A stretch of DNA of 24,118 bases. It comes from Candidatus Bruticola papionis. Its GTDB lineage: Bacteria > Vulcanimicrobiota > Xenobia > Xenobiales > Xenobiaceae. The stretch is from the NCBI GenBank assembly GCA_002407045.1, contig DHKB01000054.1:1-24118 (forward strand), read 5' to 3'. Positions 1 to 8,300 of the stretch are shown in pieces. A program made the position numbers and the translations under genes. Position 1 is the stretch's first letter; the number at the start of each line of letters is the position of its first letter. The notes beneath the pieces were generated by a model that saw only the letters and a list, made by a program, of their open reading frames with translations, did not search any database and was not told the origin of the DNA.

Positions 1-32
1 ACTTAATATTGCAATTTAAAAAAAAGTTTTGT

Positions 33-68
33 GCTAATCTAGCTTTTCAAGACTAGCCCTTAATTTTT
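33..68. terminator. weak hairpin at window start, possible terminator
   Basis: A 7-bp stem (33-39 with 51-57) has an 11-base loop. Read on the plus strand it has one A-C mismatch and is followed by CCTTAATTTTT, so it could end a plus-strand gene lying left of the window. Read on the minus strand the mismatch becomes a G-U pair and a T8 run follows five bases later. The strand of action is therefore unclear. Confidence 0.25.
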
Positions 69-73
69 CGCGT

Positions 74-102
74 TTGCTTTTCGTCTGACGGTGTGCTAAA
101 TT
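74..102 (+). promoter_or_regulatory. candidate promoter of the sirtuin gene
   Basis: TTGCTT at 74-79, a 17-base spacer and TAAATT at 97-102 give a sigma70-like promoter. The TG two bases ahead of the -10 box (TGC-TAAATT) makes it an extended -10. The predicted transcript would start near 109 and carry a leader of about 55 bases to the ATG at 166. It is called by eye from consensus only. Confidence 0.35.
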
Positions 103-165
103 CGATCCCGGCCAGGAAATAGCATAAAAAAATTTAGGGTCATTCAGAGGCTGGTACTAATAAAC

Positions 166-879
166 ATGGAAATTCCTCAGAAAATTCACGTTAAAGATTA
201 CAAAAATATCGTCATTTTAACCGGAGCTGGCATTTCTGTAGCTTCGGGAATAGCTCCTTTTCGCGGCCCAGGTGGTTTATGGACCGATAAAGACATTGAA
301 GAATGTGCCACCGCTCAAGCTTTAAAACGCAATCCGCAAAAAGTTTGGGATGCCTTTTCCTTTGTGCGCAAAAAGTCAAATGAAGTGGAACCTAATGCTG
401 CTCATTTAGCTTTAGCCGAATTAGAAAAGCGCACTAAGAATACCTGGATACTCACTCAGAATATTGATGGTTTACATCAAAAAGCAGGTAGCCAAAATGT
501 CGTAGAGTTGCATGGCACTATTCATCGCTCCCAATGTTGCAACTATTGCACTCCTCCTTTTGAGGATAAAGAAATAAAATTTCACAAGTGCAAACACTGC
601 GGCGCTCCCTTGCGCTATGACATAGTGCTCTTCAACGAATCTTTAGATCCTGAAGTAATAGCCACTTCTTACGATCTTCTGGAGCATGCCGATCTATTCT
701 TAGTAGTAGGAACTTCTGGTATAGTTTATCCTGCAGCCGGTTTTGTACCTATCGCTAGAAGAGCTGGCGCTAGAGTCGTTATTGTCAATTTGGAAGAACT
801 TGGCTATAGCGGTGGCTCCATAGAGCAAATTAATGGTAAAGCCGAAGTTATTTTGCCTCACTTATTCGATTACGAATAA
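166..879 (+). CDS. cobB: NAD-dependent protein deacylase, sirtuin (Sir2/CobB family)
   Basis: This 237-aa protein has the length of a compact bacterial sirtuin. Sirtuins use NAD+ to remove acyl groups from lysines, yielding nicotinamide and O-acyl-ADP-ribose. Visible motifs in order are the NAD-binding GAGIS...SGI..FRG block (residues 20-34), TQNID (97-101), the catalytic His116 in LHG, a zinc knuckle with Cys125/Cys128 and Cys142/Cys145, and VVGTSG near residue 180. Class III sirtuins such as CobB and SIRT5 carry a Tyr-x-x-Arg pair that reads succinyl or malonyl lysine. At the aligned place (after Trp61) this protein has F-S-F-V followed by Arg68, so the pair looks lost and plain deacetylation is more likely. 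The usual FGE after the zinc site reads FNE. An AGAGG at 146-150 is rather far (15 bases) from the ATG. The cytosolic enzyme stands alone and converges on the next gene. The family is certain; the acyl preference is inferred. Confidence 0.93.
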   Translation: MEIPQKIHVKDYKNIVILTGAGISVASGIAPFRGPGGLWTDKDIEECATAQALKRNPQKVWDAFSFVRKKSNEVEPNAAHLALAELEKRTKNTWILTQNIDGLHQKAGSQNVVELHGTIHRSQCCNYCTPPFEDKEIKFHKCKHCGAPLRYDIVLFNESLDPEVIATSYDLLEHADLFLVVGTSGIVYPAAGFVPIARRAGARVVIVNLEELGYSGGSIEQINGKAEVILPHLFDYE

Positions 880-903
880 AAGCTAATTCGCTTATAACAA
901 CAA

Positions 904-950
904 AAAGCCGCTCCTCTAAGCATATAAAATATGATCTGGAGAGCGGCTTT
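904..950. terminator. bidirectional terminator between convergent genes
   Basis: AAAGCCGCTC at 904-913 is perfectly complementary to 941-950, giving a 10-bp stem between two convergent stop codons. On the minus strand the stem is followed by TTTTTG, which suits termination of the formyltransferase-like gene. On the plus strand only a short TTT ends the stem, so it works less well for the sirtuin gene. Confidence 0.7.
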
Positions 951-963
951 AAGCTATAAAGAG

Positions 964-2220
964 CTAAAACATTACTAGCAACAGCAATAAAATAAGCAAC
1001 GGTATAAAGAGACGCCAAAATTCATAGCGTCTAATATAAACCCGATAAGGTACTATTCCATCTTTACAAGAAATCCAACCATGCCACAAACGCCAATGAT
1101 TAGTACCCGGTTTCCCACGACTATCACCTAAAACGGCCGGTTCGTAAATTCTTATTAGACAAGGGAAAATGGAAAAAGGCTCATACCAGACGCTAGCTCC
1201 CATTAAAAATGAAGCCACACGCTCAGCTCCCCATTCTTTCCAATCTATAAGAGCTTCTCCCGGCTTAACGTAACGAGCTCGGCGCAAATGTTCAACTTTG
1301 GGCTGCGGCTCAGCTTTAGCTCTGCCTAAAGCAATATCATCAACAACTCTGAGCATAAGGCAAGCAGCGTTGGGCAAAACACAATCAGCTAACTCACTGC
1401 AAGTAACATTTGGTGGTATATTGTATGAATTTTTGGCTAAAATAGGGCCAGTATCTTCACCTTCATCGACTTTATGAATTACATATTCATTTTCTGTGCA
1501 ACCATCATAAAACATCCAAAGCCAAGGATTAGGACCACGATAGGTAGGCAAAGAAGACAAATGTAAATTTATGGTTCCGTACTTAGGTATTTCAAAAATG
1601 TCGGGAGGTAAAATAATGGAAAAATTAGAGATACAAATTAAATCGGGTTTTAAATGTTTGATAAAGCGCAATAACTCATGGTTATACTCTCGCTGAGTAG
1701 AAAAAAACGGACACCCGTAATATTTGGCAAACTTTTCTAAATTGCCAGCTCCTTTGCCAGCTCTAAGCCATCTTTCTAAAAGTCCCCTTCCTGTACGCCT
1801 AGGCTGTGAATGGATAATACCAACGATCTTGTGTGCTCCAGCTAACACTTGTAAAGCTGTAGTGGAAAAACGACCATCCATACCAGCAAAAATTATCCGC
1901 AATTTAGGGATCTCTGGAGTTGTTTCTGTATCGCTGCCAGAATTGGTTGGAGCAGAATTTGACTCTTCTTCATTAACCTTGTCGTTTTCAGAAGCTTCTT
2001 CAGAACTGGTTTCTTCTTGAAGCTTGCTTTCCGGAGCAGAATCATTTTCACTTGTCTGTATAGCTATCGGTTCAGTCGAAGGTTTGTCTTCGTAAAAGGA
2101 TAAATCGTGGCCCAAAGATTCGGAAAAGCATTGGGAAAAAAGCTCAGCATCAATTTTTTCATCAGTCTGAGGCAGAGTTGCCTTTTCTCGTTTTTCAACT
2201 TGACTATTCTCCGGGCTCAT
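964..2220 (-). CDS. tail-anchored formyltransferase-domain protein, substrate unknown
   Basis: This 418-aa protein has three parts. Residues 1-105 are acidic and rich in Ser, Glu and Asn, and look disordered. Residues 106-365 have the formyltransferase (Fmt/GART) fold: the catalytic Asn218 and His220 lie in INLH, and Asp256 lies in EGEDTG, so the Asn-His-Asp set is intact. PRRTGRG (140-146) resembles the Fmt loop and a partial Fmt_C-like segment follows around 310-365. The last 17 residues (about 402-418) are almost pure Leu/Ile/Val/Phe after Arg and Trp, and end the protein as a tail anchor. Housekeeping methionyl-tRNA formyltransferase has neither the long acidic head nor the membrane tail. 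I therefore read it as a membrane-tethered relative that formylates a sugar nucleotide or another amine from 10-formyl-THF. AAGGAG lies at 2235-2240, 14 bases before the ATG. Catalysis is well supported; substrate and membrane role are inferred. Confidence 0.85.
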   Translation of the reverse strand: MSPENSQVEKREKATLPQTDEKIDAELFSQCFSESLGHDLSFYEDKPSTEPIAIQTSENDSAPESKLQEETSSEEASENDKVNEEESNSAPTNSGSDTETTPEIPKLRIIFAGMDGRFSTTALQVLAGAHKIVGIIHSQPRRTGRGLLERWLRAGKGAGNLEKFAKYYGCPFFSTQREYNHELLRFIKHLKPDLICISNFSIILPPDIFEIPKYGTINLHLSSLPTYRGPNPWLWMFYDGCTENEYVIHKVDEGEDTGPILAKNSYNIPPNVTCSELADCVLPNAACLMLRVVDDIALGRAKAEPQPKVEHLRRARYVKPGEALIDWKEWGAERVASFLMGASVWYEPFSIFPCLIRIYEPAVLGDSRGKPGTNHWRLWHGWISCKDGIVPYRVYIRRYEFWRLFIPLLILLLLLVMF

Positions 2221-2251
2221 ATATATACGGCTAACTCCTTAACAAATATCC

Positions 2252-2302
2252 AGCCTTACTCTCAGCTTCGTATTAGTATTTTCCTTCAGAGCCTTACTGA
2301 AG
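2252..2302 (-). repeat. leader hairpin and 9-bp direct repeat upstream of the formyltransferase gene
   Basis: AGCCTTACT occurs twice on the plus strand, at 2252-2260 and 2290-2298. In the minus-strand leader this reads AGTAAGGCT twice. The second copy lies in the loop and stem of a small hairpin (2284-2289 with 2297-2302, loop of 7). It sits between the upstream terminator and the AAGGAG site. No known riboswitch class is recognised. Confidence 0.3.
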
Positions 2303-2335
2303 CTCGAAAAAAAACATAAATAGTAACCCAATAAT

Positions 2336-2399
2336 AAAAAAAGCAAAAAAGACCAGCTTACAAACGGCGCCCATAAATGCGCCTTAAGCAGCCAGTCTT
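2336..2399 (-). terminator. intrinsic terminator of the TPR-GGDEF gene
   Basis: Read on the minus strand, three nested stems make one long hairpin: 2395-2399 with 2349-2353, 2385-2389 with 2356-2360, and 2379-2383 (GCGCC) with 2366-2370 (GGCGC). The hairpin runs directly into TTTTTTGCTTTTTTT (2350 down to 2336). It lies about 100 bases past the stop codon at 2498. The U-rich tail appears only on the minus strand, so it serves the GGDEF gene. Confidence 0.75.
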
Positions 2400-2418
2400 C
2401 TAAGCTAAGCTCATTTTC

Positions 2419-2475
2419 AGCAACCTAGTTTTCAAAAGGCTAGGTTGCTAAAAATTTGGGCAGAGAATGCTTCTC
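2419..2475 (-). other. two stable hairpins in the 3' region of the TPR-GGDEF transcript
   Basis: A perfect 10-bp stem pairs AGCAACCTAG (2419-2428) with 2440-2449. A small hairpin GAGAA-TGC-TTCTC sits at 2463-2475. Neither has a U-tract after it on the minus strand. Together with the terminator at 2336-2399 they form a structured RNA tail of about 140 bases after the stop codon. This could be a 3'-UTR-derived small RNA or simply a stabilising tail. Confidence 0.45.
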
Positions 2476-2497
2476 AATTAACAACTCACCAAAAGAT

Positions 2498-5227
2498 CTA
2501 GTTGGTATGGATGCCAACTCCAACAGCTAATTTACTAGCTGCGGCAATCAATTGCTTGCTATCCATAGTATTGGGCTTGCGAAGAGCAATACCTATAGAA
2601 AGCTTGACACCTTCAATATTGGCAGCTGTCAATTTGACTCTGTCGGCTAAGTTCTTGGCTGCCGTCATACCACTACCAATCATGAAGACAGCTAAATCAT
2701 CTTCACCTACTAAGCCTGGAATGTCATTATCACTCAAGAAGGCATTGACCAGAGCGGCTACATCTTTACGGATTTGCAAATAAGCCTCTTTGCCTTTGGC
2801 TCTGAGCTCAGCCAAATTATCGAAGCGGACATAAACCACGGTGCAATCTTCACCAGATTCGTTGGCCATGCCCAATTCGTCATCAAGGACGCTCATGAAA
2901 GCTTCTTCGCCACAGAACTGAGTATCTATATCTACGCCATCTTCATCAAGCTTAATTTCCAATTTGAACGGAGCAGCCGGAGCGTTGGCTCTGCCGATAC
3001 TCAAACGAGAAGGAGCTGCTAAAGTTCTAGGGGTGCTGTGGCCAGGAGCAGCCAAGCGCTCAACTTTGCCTCCATCGGGAGCTACAGCAGGAGTGCGCAA
3101 AGGACGTGAAGCGGCAGTAATATTGGCGCCTTCCAGGTTGATAGATACAGCCGAAGCTCCAGCCCTCCTTTGTTGGATGCCCACAGTAGGAGCTTTAGCC
3201 GCAGTAGAAGTGGCAGCTTGCTGAGTAGCGGCAGTGATCTTAGGCACGGTAATGCCAGGCAAAGTACCAGCAACAGCACCAACCGGAGCAGCTCCTACAG
3301 GGGTATTGCGGCGAATAACCAATTTTTCTTCCGGTGCTTGCTCGACTACAGGAGCAGAGGCTGCTTTGGTGGCTTCAGTTACTTTTTCAGATCTAACTAC
3401 CCTATTGCCTCCAGCCACACGAGCGTCACGGAAAGCACGACTCAGTACAGCTCTAAGCATCTTCGGATCATCAGAATCTTCAGGGAATAATGTCCAAGCG
3501 ACTAAAGCGGTGGCTGGTTCTTTAGTGTCAGGAAGTTCAATTTGACTAATGAAAGTTTGCAAAGTTTTGGCCATGCGTATACCTTCATCAGCATTGCGCT
3601 CCTGAGCAATTACGCCAAAGACACCATTATCCAAGTGGCACAGAATAACGTTGGGCTCTTTGGACAAGGCTGATTGTAAAAGAGCTCCCATTTTATAGAG
3701 AAAATCTACGCCAAATTCTTCACTATTTGTATCTAAAACACGGCTAGCTTGGTCGACAGTAACCATAAAAGCGCACAGAGGCTGTTCAATCATGAAGCAA
3801 CCGCGGCTCATGTCCACAATTTTGCGCTCGAAATAGTCGCGATTCCATAAGCCTGTGCGAGTATCGATATCTTTTATCTTACGCTGGCGCAAACGATCCA
3901 AAGCAGCAGCGCCTTGCTCGGAGATTTCTTGCATACGCTCCATGCCTTTTTCAAAGTTGCGCTTAGCTTCATCTTTATCTGAATTGCGACTGCGTCCCAG
4001 TAAAATAAGACCTCGGAATTCACCTTGCCAAACGATAGGTACACCGACGTTCATTTCAATATCGCCCAAATCTTCCACTAAATCTGGGAAAGTTTCACGG
4101 AAGAGAGCATCTTTGCTAACAGACTTATAAAGGAAAGGCGATTTACCAAAACTTTCCACAAAGTCGCTCATACTACTACGGTTAAAACTGCGCAAAGCGA
4201 AAATGCTAGGATCGTTAATCAACTCGCTACGCATAAGCTCTATGTGGCGTCCATCCATAGAAAGAACCCAACAGAGAGCGCGAGGCAATTGCGTAATACA
4301 GCGCATGTGAGCCAGCACATATTCACAAATCGAATCTTCGGACATACTGTCCATCTCTGCTGGCGGAGCTTTAATATTTATCTTAGTCGTTAAACGTCTC
4401 ATATAAAGAGCCGCAGCAATAATAGCTACAAAGGCACCGATCGCTACGCCGTACCATATCTTCTGCGTATGCAATCCCTTTTCGATAAGCTCTTCTTGAG
4501 TCATTGCCTCTACTAAGGCAGGATGATTTTCGGGAAGCTCTTTCTTCAATTGCTCTAAGAGCTTACTGGCGTCATAATATTTGCGCGTTCTAGTGTCGAT
4601 TTTTACTTGTAAAGCCATAGCCTTGTAATAGTTGGGCTTTAACATACAAGCATCGTCAACAAGCTTGGAAGCTTCACTGTAATACTCTTGGTTATAAGCA
4701 ATTACAGCCATATAATATACGGCTTCGGCGTCGTTGCCGTTACGATCCAGCATCTCTTGCCAGAGAGCTTGAGCTTCATCATATTTACTATCCTCAACTA
4801 AACATTTGGCATATTCACGTTTAATGCCAAAATCGTTGGGATTAAGCTCTACCAAGCTCTTATAGGCGCGGGAAGCGTTGGAATAATTTTTTAACTGTAC
4901 ATAAACTTTGGCTAAAAATTTCCAACCTTCAGGCCACTCCGGCGCCAAACGGGTAGCTTCCTCAAGGTAAGTAATAGCCTGATCGTAAGCCGCCGAAGCA
5001 GCTATAGCCTCAGCAGCTTTTCTGGTTAAAAGCTTGGCTCTTTTGAAATTTTTTGCCTCTTGAGCCGCCTTGGCTTTGGCAGCCTTAGCTTGGGCTCCAG
5101 AAACCGGTTTAGCATTGAGAGAATCAGATACAGAGAAAATAATCGACCAGCCCAACAACAATACGGCCAGACACTTAAAAAATATGGATAGGCCAAATCG
5201 GCTCGATATGGTGACGCCGCTCCTCAT
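2498..5227 (-). CDS. membrane signalling protein: TPR, transmembrane, GAF-like and two degenerate GGDEF domains
   Basis: The protein has 909 aa from the chosen ATG at 5227, which has AGAAAGG six bases upstream; an ATG at 5278 lacks this and would add 17 residues ahead of the signal sequence. Residues 1-39 are a signal peptide or N-terminal anchor ending LNA-KP. TPR repeats span about 81-231, a transmembrane helix 258-276, a GAF-like region 295-448, and GGDEF-like domains about 449-613 and 759-908. An Ala/Pro-rich linker (614-758) joins the last two. Both GGDEF signatures are altered: the first reads D-N-G-V-F (533-537) although the DxxTGLxNR entry motif remains, and the second reads G-E-D-D-L (841-845). 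Diguanylate cyclase activity is therefore unlikely. The layout suggests an extracytoplasmic TPR sensor passing a signal to cytoplasmic GAF/GGDEF modules that bind nucleotides or partners. It has its own terminator. Function is inferred. Confidence 0.85.
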   Translation of the reverse strand: MRSGVTISSRFGLSIFFKCLAVLLLGWSIIFSVSDSLNAKPVSGAQAKAAKAKAAQEAKNFKRAKLLTRKAAEAIAASAAYDQAITYLEEATRLAPEWPEGWKFLAKVYVQLKNYSNASRAYKSLVELNPNDFGIKREYAKCLVEDSKYDEAQALWQEMLDRNGNDAEAVYYMAVIAYNQEYYSEASKLVDDACMLKPNYYKAMALQVKIDTRTRKYYDASKLLEQLKKELPENHPALVEAMTQEELIEKGLHTQKIWYGVAIGAFVAIIAAALYMRRLTTKINIKAPPAEMDSMSEDSICEYVLAHMRCITQLPRALCWVLSMDGRHIELMRSELINDPSIFALRSFNRSSMSDFVESFGKSPFLYKSVSKDALFRETFPDLVEDLGDIEMNVGVPIVWQGEFRGLILLGRSRNSDKDEAKRNFEKGMERMQEISEQGAAALDRLRQRKIKDIDTRTGLWNRDYFERKIVDMSRGCFMIEQPLCAFMVTVDQASRVLDTNSEEFGVDFLYKMGALLQSALSKEPNVILCHLDNGVFGVIAQERNADEGIRMAKTLQTFISQIELPDTKEPATALVAWTLFPEDSDDPKMLRAVLSRAFRDARVAGGNRVVRSEKVTEATKAASAPVVEQAPEEKLVIRRNTPVGAAPVGAVAGTLPGITVPKITAATQQAATSTAAKAPTVGIQQRRAGASAVSINLEGANITAASRPLRTPAVAPDGGKVERLAAPGHSTPRTLAAPSRLSIGRANAPAAPFKLEIKLDEDGVDIDTQFCGEEAFMSVLDDELGMANESGEDCTVVYVRFDNLAELRAKGKEAYLQIRKDVAALVNAFLSDNDIPGLVGEDDLAVFMIGSGMTAAKNLADRVKLTAANIEGVKLSIGIALRKPNTMDSKQLIAAASKLAVGVGIHTN

Positions 5228-5233
5228 AGCAAA

Positions 5234-5240
5234 CCTTTCT
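5234..5240 (-). promoter_or_regulatory. ribosome binding site deciding the TPR-GGDEF start
   Basis: AGAAAGG on the minus strand lies six bases before the ATG at 5227. The ATG at 5278 has no comparable site, and its extra residues would precede the hydrophobic signal sequence. This favours 5227. Confidence 0.6.
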
Positions 5241-5298
5241 TTAATAAAACAGAAATACTGACGTTCTAAAGCTATCACTACTTTCCGCAGCTGTAAGC

Positions 5299-5373
5299 GG
5301 CTTGCCTTTCAAAAAAGTACAATTATGAAAAAAATATTTCCATTTTGTTACTGTATTTATTTAGAGGCAAGCC
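5299..5373. repeat. 9-bp inverted repeat flanking an AT-rich stretch
   Basis: GGCTTGCCT at 5299-5307 is the exact inverse complement of 5365-5373, and the 57 bases between are strongly AT-rich. The repeat lies just upstream of the TPR-GGDEF gene and just past the helicase stop. It could be an operator pair around the GGDEF promoter or the base of a long RNA stem. No T-run follows it, so it does not look like a normal terminator. Confidence 0.35.
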
Positions 5374-5393
5374 TATCAACCTATTTTTCAGTT

Positions 5394-8300
5394 CTATTCA
5401 CTCCACATTACCGCTTCATGAACTTCGTCACGATCTAACAGTTCTTCAGCTTGACGACAAAGTTCTGCCAAACGCTCAGAAACATGCGGAGCGCGTTCGA
5501 ATTGGCGCAAAATATCCAAAGTACGGCGCATAACTTTTACGAGATCGCCTTCATTTTCGTCGCCTAAGAATTCGCGCACATCTCTCCACGAAGTTCCTCG
5601 GCACCAGAACTCGGTGATACCTGAGAAAGTAGAATTAATTAGAACTGGTACATGCACATCGTAGCGCTCTTGAAGAGCTTCTACATCGGAAGCTATAGCG
5701 CAAATAGCTTGAATAGTCCACTCGGCATTTTTGGAAGGTTCCAAAGGTCTCATCATGGAGACGCGAGCATCACCTAAAACCAAGGCTGAAGCCACTCCGG
5801 CCAACTCAGCAGGTTCCAATTCCTCCAAAATACCGGAAAGCACAATTTCTCCCAACAGTAGAATGTTAGTCGCTCTAAGAGAAGCAACCATTTCACCTTC
5901 CCAAGTGGGACGGTGATCTGCCATATAGCCAACTTCAGAAAGTACGGCTTCCAAAGCCATAAACTGACGCCAATAAGAAGTACGCGATCTTTCGATCAGC
6001 TCTTCCAATTCTTCTTTGCGCTTGATGGCTTTTTGGTAAGAGCGATACATCTTGGCGCAGCGAATCCTATGCTCGCAAGTCTGACAGTGCATAGCAGCAA
6101 TCTTTTCAGCCAAACGGTCGCGATCTTGGACGTCTTGTTCAAATTGTTTAGTCAGCTCTTCGCCGCAATCTTCAAGCTTATTCTTCATTACCTTGATAGA
6201 GCGGTTAAGATTGTCGAGTTTGCTGCGCAAATTCTTCCAATCATTGACGTCGCCAAGCTTTTGGTCGGTGCAATATAAGGTGCTATTTTTCTTAACTTCA
6301 CCAATTACACTAGCATATAAATCGGCATACTCGCCTTTGCTTTGCTCAATGACAAATTGGCCAAAAGATCGCTCGATAAGCTCACGAGCTTCGTCGCGAG
6401 TATGTACTTGCAACAAGTTAAGTACCATACCATAAACTGGAGTGAAGCGACTCACCAAAGGATCGGCTCCAGCTCTAGCCAAGGCACCTACTTCGTCCAA
6501 GTCTTCGTAGTCACTGTGAATAACCACTACATGACCAACTTCATCCATGCCACGACGACCGGCACGACCAGACATTTGCAAAAATTCACTGGCAGTCATG
6601 GGACGCAAGCCTTCATCGGAATTTTTGACAATAGCGGAAATTACAGTAGTTCTAGCTGGCATATTGATACCGGCAGCCAAAGTTTCGGTAGCAAAAACAA
6701 CTTTTATAAGCCCTTGTCTGAATAAATTTTCCACCAAACCTTTAAGAACGGGCAATAAACCAGCATGGTGAGCAGCGACACCGCGACGTATATGCTCCAG
6801 TTGGGCACAATCAGCCAAAGCTGGATGTTCTTGCACAGCAGCATCTACAGCCTCATTGAGAGCGTCAAAGTGCTCTGGAGAAAGTTTTACAGCCCTAGAG
6901 CAAAGTTCGGCCGCTTCGTCACAGCGACGACGTGAGAATAAGAAGTAGATAGCAGGCAGCATATCTTTCTGGTCTAACACAGAGACCACAGAGCTATAAA
7001 CAGCCCGCTTGTCCATTTCGGCTTTTTCACGCTGCAAACGACGGTCATAGCTGCTTTTTTCTCCGCTCAAACGAGCAGCCAGCTTTTTAGCTTTAGCTTC
7101 CTCGACTTTGCGGCGTAATTTGCTATTAATATGGCCACGCTTGTCCATCAATTTAAAGAGTTGGCCATCTACGAAATAGTCGATCAATAACGGTACTGGA
7201 CGATAGGAAGACTCTATTAAGCTCGTTGGACCATGTACTTTATTCATCCAAGCACAAAGATCTTTAGCATTGGCAACGGTAGCCGAAAGGGCCACCAATT
7301 GTACTTGAGCCGGAGAGTAAATAACCAATTCTTCCCAGACAGTACCGCGATCGGGATCGTTCATATAATGGCATTCGTCAACAATAACCGATTCCACATA
7401 GGTCAAATTAGAGCGCACGTCACCTAGTACCGTACCGTAAAGCATATTGCGGTATACTTCGGTGGTCATTACTACAATATAGGCATTGCGATTGATGGAA
7501 ATATCACCGGTAAGTAAGCCAACCTTATCTTCACCGTAAATAGCTCGCAAGTCGGAGAATTTTTGGTTGGAAAGCGCTTTTAAAGGTGTAGTATAAAAGC
7601 AACGCTTGCCGTGTTGTAAAGCTCTTCTTATGGCATACTCGGCGACAACAGTTTTACCTGAACCAGTAGGAGCACACACAATGGTGCTCTCGCCTCGATC
7701 TATAGCGTTTATGGCTTTAATTTGGAAGCGATCTAAGGGGAAGTCGAACAGCTCTTTAACGTTAAGCAGCGGCTCTGGTAGAGGTTCTTCTTCAGCCACT
7801 TTTTCCGCACTCTTGGTATTTTTCTTCTTGCGTCCCTTTTTGCCAGTAGATACTGGCTCTTCTTCAGATTTTACTTCTGAAGCTTTCTTAGAAGTTTGGG
7901 TAGACTCTTCTTCTCTTTCAACAACTTCAGGAGTAGGAGTTTCTGACGGAGTTTGCTCAACTGGTTCACCAGCAGCCTCATCAGCAACTTTTGACTTAGC
8001 ACCTTCTGCTTCAGCAGGCAAAACGGCGCAAGGAGTAGCCGCTTCTAGTTTAGCTTTATGTTTTTCGGGCACAGGTTCTAAAGATTTTGTTTCCGGATCC
8101 TCAGAGCAAAACACTTCAGCCAATTGCTCCAACTCCGGATTGGGCTCATGAACATGAATAACTACAGCAGGAGCTTTTAAAGCCCCTTTAGGTGCTTGAG
8201 GAGCAGCTAAAGTGCCCTTGGGCTCCTTGGGAGCCGGAAGAGCCTTGGGAGAGCACTGAGCAAGAGACGGCTCAGATTCACTCTGATTCTCCTCTTTTTC

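Noticed and set aside
964..2220. Housekeeping methionyl-tRNA formyltransferase (fmt)
   Set aside because: The catalytic core matches, but the acidic head, membrane tail and lack of a def neighbour argue against the standard enzyme.
2498..5227. Active diguanylate cyclase
   Set aside because: Neither GGDEF-like domain keeps the GG(D/E)EF residues needed for GTP cyclisation.
7606..8151. 181-aa plus-strand reading frame, Ser-rich
   Set aside because: It is an antisense frame over the low-complexity N-terminal part of the helicase gene. Composition bias there keeps other frames open.
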